Of a DNA stretch of 64,000 nucleotides, positions 42,687-52,810 are shown one piece after another. The notes beneath the pieces are model-generated. The model was given only the letters and a program-made list of their open reading frames with translations. It was not told the origin of the DNA and did no database searches. How positions within the stretch are numbered: position 1 is the first letter of the stretch; every line of letters begins with the position of its first letter. Position numbers and translations under genes: made by a program. Origin of the DNA: an uncultured Pelagibacteraceae bacterium (GTDB lineage: Bacteria > Pseudomonadota > Alphaproteobacteria > Pelagibacterales > Pelagibacteraceae); assembly GCA_902536385.1 (NCBI GenBank), contig CACAWY010000003.1:1-64000 (forward strand), written 5' to 3'.

Positions 42687-44303
42687 ATGACAAAATATAA
42701 TATATGGTTTTTTGGATCACTAATTGTAGCTGCAGTGGTTGCTATGCCTATTGTTACAGTTTTTTTTAGCTTTTTTAACGAAACAAGTAATTATTTCTAT
42801 ATTTTAAAAGAAACTTTTTTGCTTGATTATATTTTTAACTCAATAACAATCTTATTATTCGTAATTTTTTTTACTTTTATTCTTGGTATTTTTTCTGCAT
42901 ACTTTGTATCTTTTTATGATTTTCCTTTATCCAATTTTTTTAGTTGGGCACTAATTTTATCATTCGCAGTTCCAGGTTATATTTATGCATTTTCAATAAT
43001 TGCTTTTTTTGAAAATTACGGCACGGCTTTTTCATTATTAACATTTTTATTTGGTGAAAATAATTATAATCCAGTTATTCCAAAAATAGATGGATTAATT
43101 GGAGCTATAATATCTATATCATTTTCTTTGTTTCCATATGTTTATGTATTAACGAGAGCATCATTTTATTATCAATCGAATAATTATATTGAAGTAGGAA
43201 AAAATCTTGGTCTTTCGTCAAAGGAAACTTTTTTAAGAATAGTTTTGCCCTCAGCAAGACCGGCAATCATTGCAGGTTTAGCTTTAGTATCAATGGAATG
43301 CTTGTCAGATTTTGGAACTGTATCATTTTTTAGTGTGAATACATTAACTACTGGAATTTATAACTCATGGCTATCTTTTGATGACTTAAATACAGCCAAT
43401 CAGATATCTTTTATATTACTTATTTTTATCCTCTTACTTTTTTCAATAGAAATTTACTCAAGACAAGAGGCAAAATACCATCAACCAGGTCGGGGTTTTA
43501 AGTCAATTACTAAAATTAAATTAACTGGAAAAAAGTCTATAATTCCAGTTGCTATTTGCTCTTTGATCTTTTTATTGAGTTTCATTTTTCCAGTTTCTCA
43601 AATGATTTATTGGACAGTGAAATTTCCAAAATATATTCAAGACATTGACATATTTAAAATTAATTTAAATACCTTGATGCTAGTGGGATTAGCTAGTGCT
43701 TTAATTGTAATTGTTTCTCTATTTATAAATTATGGAAGCAGAATATCAAAAAGCAAAATTCTAAATTACCTTACAACTTTTTCAATTTCTGGGTATGCAA
43801 TACCAGGAGTAATTCTAGCAGTTGCCTTTATTACTTTCTTCTCAAATTTAAGTGATTTTTTTACAAATAATTTTAATTTTAATAGCTCAAAAAGTTTATT
43901 TATTGGATCTATTTTTGGATTATTATTAGCATATTTTATAAGATTTTTTTCTTTATCTTTTAATGGAATAAAATCAAGTTATGAAAAAATTAATAATTCC
44001 ATTGACGAAAGTGCCTATCTTCTTGGTTATTCCAAGATTAATACATTTTTAAAAATTCATATCCCATATTTAAGCACAAATATTATTTTGATAATTTTAT
44101 TAATTTCTCTAGAGGTAATTAAAGAATTACCCATGACAATGATTTTAAGACCTTTTAATTTCGAAACTTTTGCCACTCAGGCTTATATATATGCCTCCCA
44201 AGATTTACTTGAAGCGGCTGCGTTACCATCTCTTTTTTTAATATTTTGGTCTACAATTTTGATACTTCTATCATCTAGATATATACTTTCAAAAAAAAAT
44301 TAA
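42687..44303 (+). CDS. fbpB: Ferric iron ABC transporter permease (fused double-domain)
   Basis: 538 residues with about twelve helices, two tandem permease halves as in FbpB/SfuB. EAA-like coupling loops: NNYIEVGKNLGLSSKETFLRIVLP in the first half and SIDESAYLLGYSKINTFLKIHIP in the second (shown as EVGKNLGLS and ESAYLLGYS cores). SFAVPGYIYAF and SGYAIPGVILAVAF are typical periplasmic-edge blocks. Works with FbpA and FbpC to import Fe(III). Ordinary length. Confidence 0.94.
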   Translation: MTKYNIWFFGSLIVAAVVAMPIVTVFFSFFNETSNYFYILKETFLLDYIFNSITILLFVIFFTFILGIFSAYFVSFYDFPLSNFFSWALILSFAVPGYIYAFSIIAFFENYGTAFSLLTFLFGENNYNPVIPKIDGLIGAIISISFSLFPYVYVLTRASFYYQSNNYIEVGKNLGLSSKETFLRIVLPSARPAIIAGLALVSMECLSDFGTVSFFSVNTLTTGIYNSWLSFDDLNTANQISFILLIFILLLFSIEIYSRQEAKYHQPGRGFKSITKIKLTGKKSIIPVAICSLIFLLSFIFPVSQMIYWTVKFPKYIQDIDIFKINLNTLMLVGLASALIVIVSLFINYGSRISKSKILNYLTTFSISGYAIPGVILAVAFITFFSNLSDFFTNNFNFNSSKSLFIGSIFGLLLAYFIRFFSLSFNGIKSSYEKINNSIDESAYLLGYSKINTFLKIHIPYLSTNIILIILLISLEVIKELPMTMILRPFNFETFATQAYIYASQDLLEAAALPSLFLIFWSTILILLSSRYILSKKN

Positions 44304-44316
44304 TATAATCAACTAA

Positions 44317-45387
44317 ATGGTCAATAATTTTTTTGAGATTAAGAATGGTAACTTTACCGCAAGCGAAAAAAATAAAGTAAATAATGTAGATCTTGTCATA
44401 GAAAAACAAGGAGAGATTATTTCTTTGTTAGGTCCTTCTGGAATTGGTAAAACCACAATACTAAGAACGATTGCTGGTTTACAAAAACTTAGTGGAGGTA
44501 AAATTAAACTTAGAGATACTATTTTAGCCTCTGATGAAATTCATATTGAGCCAGAAAAAAGAAATGTGGCTCTTTCTTTTCAAGATAATTCTCTTTTTCC
44601 TAATTATAAAGTTATTGACAATATTAAATTTGGAGAAAAAAGATCTAACGGCCATGTATCTAATATAGATTCTAAAGAAATAACTAAATTATTAAGAATT
44701 GAACCTATATTAGAAAAATATCCTCATCAAATAAGTGCTGGGGAGGCGCAACGGGTCTCATTAGCTAGATCGTTAATGTCTAAACCTGATTTATTATTGT
44801 TAGATGAACCATTCTCAAATATAGATCAAAGTTTAAAAGAAGAAATACAAGTATCCGTTAAAAAACTTTTAAAAAGAATAAATTTAACTACCATCATTGT
44901 AACACATGACTCATATGAAGCTTTTTCTATGGCTGATAAATGTGGAATTATTCTAGATCAAGAATTAAAGCAGTACGATGTCCCTTATAATGTGCACCAT
45001 GAGCCTAATTCAATTGATGTTGCTAATTTTTTAAATAAAGGCATTTTTATCGATGTTCAGGTCGTAGATAGCGACTGTGCAGTACATAGGTTAAAACATG
45101 ATGAGCTTGGCGAAATCAGGGGGAAATTATCAAACAATTTTCCTTCGGGATCAAAAGTGAAATTGCTTTTGCAACCTGAAGATTTAATTCACGATGATCA
45201 AAGTAAATTAAAGTTAGAAGTGGTAGACAGAAAGTTTAGGGGAACTAATTTTATATATACTCTAAAAACAAAAAAAGGTGAGCATTTACCTGTATTTGTT
45301 CACTCCCATCATATTCACCAACACGAAAAATCCGAACAATTCGGAGTAAAATCTCCGATTTATATTGACCACTTAGTATGTTTTTAA
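44317..45387 (+). CDS. fbpC: Ferric iron ABC transporter ATPase
   Basis: 356 residues. Walker A GPSGIGKT, signature ISAGEAQR (a mild LSGGQ variant), Walker B LLLLDEPF and H-loop VTHDSYEAF. The C-terminal part has the TOBE-type domain with a His-rich last segment (HSHHIHQHEKSEQFG), which could bind metal. Last gene of the iron operon; tRNA-Arg follows 19 bases later without an evident terminator. Confidence 0.94.
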   Translation: MVNNFFEIKNGNFTASEKNKVNNVDLVIEKQGEIISLLGPSGIGKTTILRTIAGLQKLSGGKIKLRDTILASDEIHIEPEKRNVALSFQDNSLFPNYKVIDNIKFGEKRSNGHVSNIDSKEITKLLRIEPILEKYPHQISAGEAQRVSLARSLMSKPDLLLLDEPFSNIDQSLKEEIQVSVKKLLKRINLTTIIVTHDSYEAFSMADKCGIILDQELKQYDVPYNVHHEPNSIDVANFLNKGIFIDVQVVDSDCAVHRLKHDELGEIRGKLSNNFPSGSKVKLLLQPEDLIHDDQSKLKLEVVDRKFRGTNFIYTLKTKKGEHLPVFVHSHHIHQHEKSEQFGVKSPIYIDHLVCF

Positions 45388-45406
45388 GTAAATATAATAT
45401 TATTTG

Positions 45407-45483
45407 GCGCCCTTAGCTCAGCTGGATAGAGCATCGGTTTTCTAAACCGAGGGTCGTAGGTTCGAATCCTTCAGGGCGCGCCA
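45407..45483 (+). tRNA. tRNA-Arg (anticodon TCT)
   Basis: 77-nt cloverleaf with encoded CCA: acceptor GCGCCCT pairs with AGGGCGC, anticodon arm CGGTT-TTCTAAA-CCG presents TCT, and the T arm contains GGTTCGAATCC. Reads AGA (and, by wobble, AGG) codons, by far the main Arg codons of this AT-rich genome. It lies between fbpC and zapE. Confidence 0.97.
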
Positions 45484-45505
45484 ATCCCTAAAGTGAAAAT
45501 TCACA

Positions 45506-46552
45506 ATGATTAAAATCAATTTTATAAAGAAATTTGAAGAATTTTGTAAATCAAAAAAATTTGAGAGAAATGAAAAACAAATTGAAATAGTCAATTTATT
45601 GGAAAAATTCCTAAATAGTAAAACAAAATCCATACTTTTTTTAAATAATAGAAACTTTAAATCTTGCTTTTATCTACATGGTAATGTTGGTGTTGGCAAA
45701 ACCATGTTACTTAATTTTGCTTACGATATGGTTAAAGTAAATAAAATGAAAAGCCATTTCAATGAATTTATGATTAAATTTCATGATTTTAGACATGAGA
45801 AAAAAGATGACAAATCAATTCTTCAATTCGTAAAAGAGTTAAAAAATAAATATGAATTGATCTATTTAGACGAATTTCAGGTAACTAATATCGTAGATGC
45901 GATGATATTAGGTAAATTGTTCGAGACAATTTTTTTAGAAGAAATTAAAGTTATCATTTCAACTAATACAAAAGTGAGTGAACTTTATAAGGACGGATTA
46001 CAACGAGATCAATTTTTACCTTTTATCAATATAATTGAAAAAAACTCAATACAAAAAGAACTACTTTTAGATGATGATTATAGAATTCAAAAAAAAAATA
46101 AAAAGCAAAAAATTTTTTATCCTTTAAATGAAAAAACCTTATTTAATATTAATCAAAATTTTAGGGTTTTAACGAGAAATCTCAAAAAAGAGGAAAAATT
46201 GATTAATACAAAAGGAAGAAAATTTACAATTGATAATTACGAAGGTGTGTCTAGGTTTAATTTTAAAGAATTATGTGATGAAAATTTAGGAGCCGAAGAT
46301 TATTTGAATTTAGCTAATATCTGTAGTCATATTTTTATAGAAGAAATTCCTAATTTCGATGAATATAATTCTAACCAACAATTAAGATTTATTACTTTAA
46401 TAGATATTTTATATGATAAAAAAATTAGCTTAACTTTATCTACAGAGTCAGAACTTGAAAAAATTAGTTCTTCAAGAGGACATTCTGAAGTGTTTAAAAG
46501 AACAGTAAGTAGACTTTACGAAATGACTGCATCAAAAGATTCCTTATTTTAG
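45506..46552 (+). CDS. zapE: ZapE/AFG1-like ATPase
   Basis: 348 residues. P-loop LHGNVGVGKTMLL, HFNEFM, Walker B LIYLDEFQVTNI followed by DAMILGKLFE are the AFG1/ZapE hallmarks, with a C-terminal RFNFKELCDENLGAEDYL segment (RFNFKELC, then LGAEDYL). In E. coli ZapE modulates the Z-ring under stress; in mitochondria the orthologue handles inner-membrane proteins. Follows tRNA-Arg after 22 bases. Function in this group inferred only from family. Confidence 0.9.
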   Translation: MIKINFIKKFEEFCKSKKFERNEKQIEIVNLLEKFLNSKTKSILFLNNRNFKSCFYLHGNVGVGKTMLLNFAYDMVKVNKMKSHFNEFMIKFHDFRHEKKDDKSILQFVKELKNKYELIYLDEFQVTNIVDAMILGKLFETIFLEEIKVIISTNTKVSELYKDGLQRDQFLPFINIIEKNSIQKELLLDDDYRIQKKNKKQKIFYPLNEKTLFNINQNFRVLTRNLKKEEKLINTKGRKFTIDNYEGVSRFNFKELCDENLGAEDYLNLANICSHIFIEEIPNFDEYNSNQQLRFITLIDILYDKKISLTLSTESELEKISSSRGHSEVFKRTVSRLYEMTASKDSLF

Positions 46553-46651
46553 GTTGTAAATGTAGGTATTTAGTAAACAATTACCACTAAACTTCTATAT
46601 ATGGACGATCATTAAATTGAAGTCATTTTAAAATAAATTATATTAAACTTG

Positions 46652-46672
46652 TTTTGAATTCTAAATTCAAAA
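46652..46672. promoter_or_regulatory. Inverted repeat upstream of aapJ
   Basis: TTTTGAATT (46652-46660), CTA, AATTCAAAA (46664-46672): a perfect 9-bp inverted repeat 34 bases before the aapJ start. It is AT-rich, so chance is possible, but a second palindrome follows immediately, so the pair may be an operator or mRNA leader structure. Confidence 0.45.
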
Positions 46673-46673
46673 A

Positions 46674-46687
46674 TATTGTTAACAATA
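46674..46687. promoter_or_regulatory. 14-bp palindrome upstream of aapJ
   Basis: TATTGTTAACAATA is a perfect palindrome ending 19 bases before the aapJ start codon, two bases beyond the previous inverted repeat. Position suits a transcription factor site near +1 or in the short leader. No named regulator matched. Confidence 0.45.
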
Positions 46688-46706
46688 ATAATAAAGGAAA
46701 TCTTAA

Positions 46707-47753
46707 ATGATGAAATCTATCAAAACTTGGATTTTAGTAGGATTTGCTTCTTTGCTTTTGGTTGCTTGCGGTCAAGGTGGAGGAGGATCTGGTTCGAAAA
46801 AATCTAAAACTTTAGACAATACTAAGAAAGCTGGATTTGTGAAATGTGGAGTTTCTCAAGGTCTACCTGGTTTCTCTAATGCTGATGCATCAGGAAACTG
46901 GTCTGGTATTGATGTGGATGTATGTAGAGCTGTAGCAGCAGCTGTTTTAGGTGATGCTGATAAAGTTAAATATACTCCGTTAAGTGCTGCAGAGCGATTT
47001 ACAGCTTTAACATCAGGTGAAATAGATGTTCTTGCACGTAATACGACTTGGACATTATCAAGAGATGCTGACATTGGTTTAACGTTTGTTGGTGTTAATT
47101 TTTATGATGGGCAAGGATTCATGGTGAGAAAAAATTCTGGAATTAATTCTGTGAATGATTTCAGAGATGGTATTTCTGCTTGTACAAATACAGGTACAAC
47201 TACCGAACTTAATATGAGAGACTTCTTTAACTCTAAAAATATTAAGTATGAACCAATTGCTTTTGAAAAAGCAGACGAAGTAGTTCAAGCTTATGATGCA
47301 GGAAGATGTGATACTTATACAACTGATAAATCTGGATTAGCTGCTCAAAGAACAAAATTGAGTGCACCAGATGATCATAAAGTATTACCTGAAACAATTT
47401 CTAAAGAACCATTGGGACCAGTAGTAAGACAAGGGGACTCAGTGTGGGAAGATATTGTAAGATGGTCTCTAAACACAATGATCGAAGCTGAAGAGTATGG
47501 TGTTAATTCATCAAACGCTTCTAGCCTAAAAGAATCTGACAACCCAGCTATCAAAAGATTAGTTGGTGCAGAAGGAGAATTAGGTGCTGCGTTCGGTTTA
47601 GATAATGACTGGAGCTTAAGAATTATCGAGCAAGTTGGTAATTATGGTGAAAGCTATAAAAAACACATAGCTGATACTGGAATTTTACCGAATAGAGGTC
47701 CAAATGAATTATGGACTAAAGGTGGAATTCTTTATGTACCACCAGCAAGATAA
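46707..47753 (+). CDS. aapJ: General amino acid ABC transporter binding protein (AapJ/BztA-type), lipobox present
   Basis: 348 residues. N-terminus MMKSIKTWILVGFASLLLVACGQ has a lipobox (LVAC, Cys21), so it is probably a lipid-anchored SBP, unusual for a Gram-negative family usually soluble. The mature protein has the cluster 3 amino acid-binding fold: KCGVSQGLPGFS, WSGIDVDVCRAVAAAVLGD, SGEIDVLARNTTWTLSRDA, VNFYDGQGFMV. Broad L-amino acid uptake in Rhizobium relatives. Strong ribosome site (AAAGGAAAT). GC-enriched like the other SBP genes. Confidence 0.93.
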   Translation: MMKSIKTWILVGFASLLLVACGQGGGGSGSKKSKTLDNTKKAGFVKCGVSQGLPGFSNADASGNWSGIDVDVCRAVAAAVLGDADKVKYTPLSAAERFTALTSGEIDVLARNTTWTLSRDADIGLTFVGVNFYDGQGFMVRKNSGINSVNDFRDGISACTNTGTTTELNMRDFFNSKNIKYEPIAFEKADEVVQAYDAGRCDTYTTDKSGLAAQRTKLSAPDDHKVLPETISKEPLGPVVRQGDSVWEDIVRWSLNTMIEAEEYGVNSSNASSLKESDNPAIKRLVGAEGELGAAFGLDNDWSLRIIEQVGNYGESYKKHIADTGILPNRGPNELWTKGGILYVPPAR

Positions 47754-47769
47754 TATCTAATAAAATTAA

Positions 47770-47799
47770 AAGGGCTGGATTTATCTGGCCCTTTTTTTT
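47770..47799 (+). terminator. Attenuating terminator between aapJ and aapQ
   Basis: AAGGGC (47770-47775), loop, GCCCTT (47788-47793) with a G:T pair closing the loop and T-run 47792-47799. A rho-independent shape in a 61-bp gap within the operon. It should cut most transcripts after aapJ and leave the permeases at a lower level. Confidence 0.85.
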
Positions 47800-47814
47800 A
47801 TTCTCAATTTTAAA

Positions 47815-48990
47815 ATGAATCTTAAAAAACTAAATATTGAAAACAAAAAAATTAGAGATTTTATACCTCAAGCATTAACTGTATTAGCCTTACTTTCAGT
47901 AATTTTTTATTTTGCTACTAATGCTCAAATTAACATGGGTAACAGAGGAATATCCTTTGGTTTTGGTTTTTTAAGTCAAGAAGCATCATTTGATATAGCT
48001 TTTTCATTAATCGAGTTCGATGGTTCTTACTCATATGGAAGAGCCTTTTTAGTTGGATTATTAAATACTATTTTAGTTTCTATTATTGGAATTTTCTTAG
48101 CAACAATTATTGGTGTAATTGTGGGTGTTGCTAGATTATCTAGTAATTATTTGATAGCTAAAACAGCAGAATGGTACGTAGAAATATTTAGAAACATTCC
48201 ACTAATTTTACAAATATTTTTTTGGTATTTTGCAGCACTTAGAGCGTTACCTTCACCAGAAAATGCAATAAATTTTTATGATATATCCTATTTGACAATT
48301 AAAGGTTGGTATATTCCTAAGTTCGTATGGACCAATTTTGATATATTTTTTTATTCACTTATATTAGCTTTTATATCTATATATTTTTTAAATCGATATG
48401 CAAAAAAACAACGTGAAGAATTTGGTAAAATTTTACCAACTTTTACTTTATCACTAGGGATTTTAATTTCGATACCTTTATTAAGTTTTCTTTTACTAGG
48501 CGTATCCCTCTCTTTTAATTATCCAGAATTAAAACAATTATCAGAAACATCTTATACTTATGTTAATGGAGTTAGCATAATACCAGAATTAATAGCGCTT
48601 GCTCTTGCACTTTCAATGTATACAGCAACTTTTATTGCAGAGAATGTTAGAGCAGGAGTTATGGGAGTAGGCAAAGGTCAAAAAGAGGCTGCAGCGAGTA
48701 TTGGATTGAACAAAGGCCAAATTCTTAAATTAGTAGTGATGCCTCAAGCATTAAGGATTATTATTCCACCAACTACTAACCAATATTTAAATTTAACAAA
48801 AAACTCATCTTTAGCAGCAGCAATAGCATATCCAGACATGGTTTTAGTTTTTGCAAAAACTGCTTTAATGCAAACAGGAAGAGCTATTGAAATTATTTCA
48901 ATTACAATGCTTACTTACTTATCTCTAAGCATATCAATATCTATATTAATGAATTGGTATAATAAAAAAATGGCTATAAAGGAAAAATAA
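47815..48990 (+). CDS. aapQ: General amino acid ABC transporter permease AapQ
   Basis: 391 residues of the HisM/AapQ family. N-terminal helix at about 18-35, conserved GLLNTILVSIIGI and the coupling loop GQKEAAASIGLNKGQILKLVVMPQALR, with cytosolic EIFRNIPLILQIFFW typical for polar amino acid permeases. Contains an extra segment between helices, as usual for AapQ (longer than HisQ). One base before aapM. Confidence 0.94.
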   Translation: MNLKKLNIENKKIRDFIPQALTVLALLSVIFYFATNAQINMGNRGISFGFGFLSQEASFDIAFSLIEFDGSYSYGRAFLVGLLNTILVSIIGIFLATIIGVIVGVARLSSNYLIAKTAEWYVEIFRNIPLILQIFFWYFAALRALPSPENAINFYDISYLTIKGWYIPKFVWTNFDIFFYSLILAFISIYFLNRYAKKQREEFGKILPTFTLSLGILISIPLLSFLLLGVSLSFNYPELKQLSETSYTYVNGVSIIPELIALALALSMYTATFIAENVRAGVMGVGKGQKEAAASIGLNKGQILKLVVMPQALRIIIPPTTNQYLNLTKNSSLAAAIAYPDMVLVFAKTALMQTGRAIEIISITMLTYLSLSISISILMNWYNKKMAIKEK

Positions 48991-50247
48991 ATGAAATCAA
49001 CTTATTTAAAACCGACAAAAGATAAAATTAATACTTTTTTACCCTTAGGAAGTATTTTTGTTATATTTGCCTTTTTAGATATTTTGACAAATACTTTTTT
49101 AAATCGCAACATTACGGGTTTTTTACCTCAAACATTAAGTTACTTTATTCCTTTATTATTTGGCTATATCGGTTTTTATCTAATTAGAATAGAGTTCAGT
49201 GGTATTAGATTTTTAGACAAATTAAATAAAAACATTAACTCAAGTAATTTTAATGCTTTTTTAACTCTTCTAATATTATTCATAATAATCAAGGCAATTT
49301 CACCTTTGATGAATTGGCTAATTTTAGAGGCTAATTTTGCAGGTTCATCAAAAGATGATTGTACTGGTAATGGAGCTTGCTGGGTATTTATAAAGGTATG
49401 GTTTAACAGACTAATGTATGGGCTTTATCCTGATGTAGAGCAATGGAGAGTGAATAGTGCCTTCATATTGTTATTTGCTTTGGTTGGAATAGCTTTTTTT
49501 GTACCTCAAAAAATTAAAAAATATTTTATAATCTTTTTACTGTTTGTTTATCCCTTCATTGGTATTAAGTTGCTATCAGGCGGTAGCTTCGGTTTAGTAT
49601 ATGTTGAGACTGCTGCGTGGGGAGGTCTCTCGCTAACTTTTATTATTTCTGCATTTGCTATACTTTTCTGTTTTCCAATAGGTGTTTTTTTAGCATTAGG
49701 TAGAAGATCTTCATTGCCAGCTATCAGATATATTTCGATTGGTTTTATAGAACTTTGGAGAGGTGTGCCCCTAATTACCGTTTTATTTATGGCAGCTGTA
49801 ATGTTTCCTATGTTTTTACCAGATGGTACCTTTATTGATAAGCTAATTAGAGTTTTAATAGCGATCACATTGTTCGAAGCTGCTTACATGGCAGAAGTTG
49901 TTAGAGGAGGATTACAAGCTTTACCAAAAGGTCAATATGAAGCTGCGAAGTCTTTAGGAATGGGATACTGGAGAATGAATGTTCTTATTATATTGCCTCA
50001 GGCGCTTAAATTAGTAATACCTGGGATAGCAAATACTCTTCTAGCTTTAGTAAAAGACACACCTTTAATTTTTGTGGTAGGTTTGATGGAATTAGCTGGT
50101 ATGATAGGTTTGGCGAAAACTAATCCAAAATGGCTGGGAATGGCTATGGAAGGATATGTTTTTGCAGGTTTAGTTTTCTGGGTAATATGTTATGCAATGA
50201 GTAGATATAGTCAAAACTTGGAAAAAAAACTAAGCACAGAAAGATAA
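48991..50247 (+). CDS. aapM: General amino acid ABC transporter permease AapM
   Basis: 418 residues, usual for AapM, with several N-terminal helices before the core permease. [15 protein letters not shown], the coupling loop [25 protein letters not shown] ([12 protein letters not shown], then [11 protein letters not shown]) and [12 protein letters not shown] are family elements. Partners AapQ. Ends two bases before aapP. Confidence 0.95.
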   Translation: MKSTYLKPTKDKINTFLPLGSIFVIFAFLDILTNTFLNRNITGFLPQTLSYFIPLLFGYIGFYLIRIEFSGIRFLDKLNKNINSSNFNAFLTLLILFIIIKAISPLMNWLILEANFAGSSKDDCTGNGACWVFIKVWFNRLMYGLYPDVEQWRVNSAFILLFALVGIAFFVPQKIKKYFIIFLLFVYPFIGIKLLSGGSFGLVYVETAAWGGLSLTFIISAFAILFCFPIGVFLALGRRSSLPAIRYISIGFIELWRGVPLITVLFMAAVMFPMFLPDGTFIDKLIRVLIAITLFEAAYMAEVVRGGLQALPKGQYEAAKSLGMGYWRMNVLIILPQALKLVIPGIANTLLALVKDTPLIFVVGLMELAGMIGLAKTNPKWLGMAMEGYVFAGLVFWVICYAMSRYSQNLEKKLSTER

Positions 50248-50249
50248 AA

Positions 50250-50981
50250 ATGGGAAAGATAATAGAATTAAAAAATGTAAACAAATGGTTTGATAAATTC
50301 CAAGTGTTAAAAGATATTGACCTTGAAGTTGCCTCACAAGAAAGAATAGTTATTTGTGGTCCATCTGGATCGGGAAAGTCAACTTTAATTAGATGCATCA
50401 ATAGGCTAGAGGAACATCAAAAAGGATCTATTATCGTTGATGGTACAGAGCTTTCAGAGAGCACAAAGAATATAGAAAAAATAAGAGCTGAAGTTGGAAT
50501 GGTGTTTCAACAATTTAACTTATTTCCTCATTTATCGATATTAGATAACTGCACGCTAGCACCTATATGGGTAAAAAAACTTCCAAAAAAAGAAGCAGAA
50601 GAAATTGCCATGAAAAATTTAACAAGAGTTCAAATTGACGATCAAGCTTTAAAATTTCCTGGACAACTTTCAGGAGGACAACAACAACGAGCTGCTATAG
50701 CGAGAGCACTTTGTATGGAACCTAAAATTATGTTATTCGATGAACCCACTTCTGCTTTAGATCCTGAAATGATAAAAGAAGTTTTAGACGTAATGGTTGA
50801 TTTGGCTAAAGGTGGAATGACAATGATAGTAGTCACTCATGAGATGGGTTTTGCTAAAGAAGTAGCAGATTATATGATTTTTATGGATGAGGGAAAAATA
50901 GTTGAAAGAGCCAAAACAAAAGAGTTTTTTGAAAACCCAAAATCCGATCGGACTAAACTTTTCTTAAGTCAGATTTTATAA
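50250..50981 (+). CDS. aapP: General amino acid ABC transporter ATPase AapP
   Basis: 243 residues. Walker [10 protein letters not shown], signature LSGGQQQR, Walker [16 protein letters not shown]-loop [13 protein letters not shown]. Standard GlnQ/AapP length, no C-terminal regulatory domain. Ends convergently with the cysteine synthase gene, overlapping six bases, so no terminator separates them. Confidence 0.96.
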   Translation: MGKIIELKNVNKWFDKFQVLKDIDLEVASQERIVICGPSGSGKSTLIRCINRLEEHQKGSIIVDGTELSESTKNIEKIRAEVGMVFQQFNLFPHLSILDNCTLAPIWVKKLPKKEAEEIAMKNLTRVQIDDQALKFPGQLSGGQQQRAAIARALCMEPKIMLFDEPTSALDPEMIKEVLDVMVDLAKGGMTMIVVTHEMGFAKEVADYMIFMDEGKIVERAKTKEFFENPKSDRTKLFLSQIL

Positions 50982-51971
50982 CCAATTCGGTATAGGTAAA
51001 TTTTTACTTTTCAAAAAATCTTTGTTAAAAATTTTGCTTGCATACCTTTTTCCGTGATCACAAAGTATAGTCACAATTGTTTTTCCAGGTCCCATCTCTT
51101 GAGCTAATTTAATTGCTCCAGCAATGTTAATTCCAGAAGAACCACCAAGAATAATTTTTTGTTTCTGAATTAAATCATAAACTAAATTTAATGCTTCTGT
51201 ATCATTTGTTTGAAATGCATTATCTATTAAAGCTTTATCAAAATTTTTCGTTATTCTACCTGTGCCTATCCCCTCAGTAATCGAGTTGCCTCTACTCTCA
51301 AGTTTTTTATTGTTTATGTAGGAATAAAGAGAAGAGCCCATCGGATCAGATAAAGCAACTTTGATATTTTTATTCTTATTTTTTAGACCTATAGAAACAC
51401 CTGCTAAAGTACCACCTGTTCCAACTGCACAAGTAAACCCATCAACTGAACCTGCAGTTTGACTCCATATTTCCTCCGCAGTAGTCTTTATGTGAGCTTC
51501 TGTATTAATTAAATTGTCAAATTGGTTAGCCCAATAAACTCCATTATTACTTTTTTTATTTAATTCCTCTGCTATTTGCTTTGATTGTTTAATATAATTT
51601 TTAGGATTTGAGTAAGGTACAGCATCCACTTCAATTAATTCTGCTCCTAATTTTCTTAAAGTTTCTTTTTTTTCACTCGATTGTGTATTAGGAATAACGA
51701 TTTTTAATTTTAAATCATATTCTTTACAAACTACAGCCAATCCAATACCGGTATTACCTGCTGTGCCTTCAACTATAGTGCCACCTTTAGAAATAAGTTT
51801 TCTTTTCAAAGCATCTTGCACAATAAAAAGTGCCGCTCTATCTTTAACAGACTCCCCAGGATTAAAATATTCAGCTTTACCATATATATGGCACCCCGTT
51901 AATTCTGAGGCTTGTTTTAATCTTACTAATGGTGTATTTCCAATCTGAGAAATAACTGAATTACTATCCAT
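50976..51971 (-). CDS. Cysteine synthase A-type PLP enzyme
   Basis: 331 residues of fold-type II PLP enzyme. PLP Lys43 in [12 protein letters not shown], substrate loop [20 protein letters not shown] and [10 protein letters not shown], as in O-acetylserine sulfhydrylase and cystathionine beta-synthase. The EGTAGNTG loop suits O-acetylserine. In SAR11-like cells, which rely on reduced sulfur, it may capture sulfide for cysteine. Its start is only 12 bases from a divergent gene start, so promoter elements must lie inside coding sequence. Confidence 0.85.
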   Translation of the reverse strand: MDSNSVISQIGNTPLVRLKQASELTGCHIYGKAEYFNPGESVKDRAALFIVQDALKRKLISKGGTIVEGTAGNTGIGLAVVCKEYDLKLKIVIPNTQSSEKKETLRKLGAELIEVDAVPYSNPKNYIKQSKQIAEELNKKSNNGVYWANQFDNLINTEAHIKTTAEEIWSQTAGSVDGFTCAVGTGGTLAGVSIGLKNKNKNIKVALSDPMGSSLYSYINNKKLESRGNSITEGIGTGRITKNFDKALIDNAFQTNDTEALNLVYDLIQKQKIILGGSSGINIAGAIKLAQEMGPGKTIVTILCDHGKRYASKIFNKDFLKSKNLPIPNWL

Positions 51972-51983
51972 ATCATTAAATAT

Positions 51984-52667
51984 ATGAAAAAATTTTTACT
52001 TTCAATTGCTTTAATCTTTCTTTTGACCTCAAATAATAATGCACATGTAGATCATTACGCAAAATATAATTATTTGGAGTATGAATTATTTAGAAATAAT
52101 AAGCTAATTGGATATCACAAATATTCGTTCGTCAGAGAGGGAGAAAATTTAAAGATTGACAACGAAGTAAGCTTTAAAATTACTAAATTAGGTGTAGATT
52201 TATATAAATATTATGCTGAAGGCACCGAAAAGTACAAAAATGGAGTATTTTCAGGTTTTAATTCAAAAACTAATCAAAATAAAAAAGAAAAATATGTAAA
52301 TATCACGATTGATTCAAATGATAAAAATCTAATAATTGATGGATCTTCATATAAAGGAAAAGCGGACAAGGAAATGATAATTGGAACTTGGTGGAATCAT
52401 GAGATTGTGCAAAAGAAAGCACAAATCAGTGCAGTTTCTGGAAGAATTATTGAACAAAAGGTAGAATTTATAGGAAAAGAGAATGTTCAAATTGGAGACA
52501 AGACATATAAAACCTTAAAATTTAATTTTAGTTCATCAGATCCAAGTTTGTCAAAAGACAAAAAACTTAATACAAATATCTGGTATGAGGAAGACACATT
52601 TTTATGGGTAAAAGCAGCTTTTGATAAAACAGGATATTGGGAGTATAGGCTTAAAATTGCAGAATAA
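51984..52667 (+). CDS. Secreted DUF6134-like protein
   Basis: 227 residues with a signal peptide (MKKFLLSIALIFLLTSNNNA, cleaved before HVDH). A beta-rich mature domain has YLEYELFRNNKLIGYHKYSF near the start (short motif NNKLIGYHKY), KITKLGVDLYKY, and ends WYEEDTFLWVKAAFDKTG. This pattern matches a family of unknown function in alphaproteobacteria (probably DUF6134). Likely periplasmic. Divergent from the cysteine synthase gene. Confidence 0.65.
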   Translation: MKKFLLSIALIFLLTSNNNAHVDHYAKYNYLEYELFRNNKLIGYHKYSFVREGENLKIDNEVSFKITKLGVDLYKYYAEGTEKYKNGVFSGFNSKTNQNKKEKYVNITIDSNDKNLIIDGSSYKGKADKEMIIGTWWNHEIVQKKAQISAVSGRIIEQKVEFIGKENVQIGDKTYKTLKFNFSSSDPSLSKDKKLNTNIWYEEDTFLWVKAAFDKTGYWEYRLKIAE

Positions 52668-52785
52668 TATATTTTAACACTTCATTTTTTCCTATGAGTC
52701 AATAGCAAAAAAGAGTTTTTTTTGACCTTTTGAGGCCCTAAAAAAAAAAATTATTGGTATTGCCAAAGAGTTCATTTTGAGGTTC

Positions 52786-52791
52786 TATAAT
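52786..52791 (+). promoter_or_regulatory. Probable -10 element (TATAAT) of the XRE regulator gene
   Basis: A perfect TATAAT hexamer lies 20 bases before the regulator start codon, with a Shine-Dalgarno AGGGAG (52801-52806) between. No good -35 hexamer at the right spacing was found, so the call rests on the -10 match and position alone. Confidence 0.35.
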
Positions 52792-52810
52792 TAAAAATTT
52801 AGGGAGTTCA

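Noticed and set aside
45442-45633. Minus-strand frame across the tRNA-Arg gene into zapE
   Set aside because: Its N-terminal part is inside zapE antisense and its end is the reverse of a tRNA; a known spurious annotation pattern.
52713-52752. T-run and A-run flanking GACC...GGCC considered as a bidirectional terminator
   Set aside because: The GC core is too short and mismatched to form a convincing stem.
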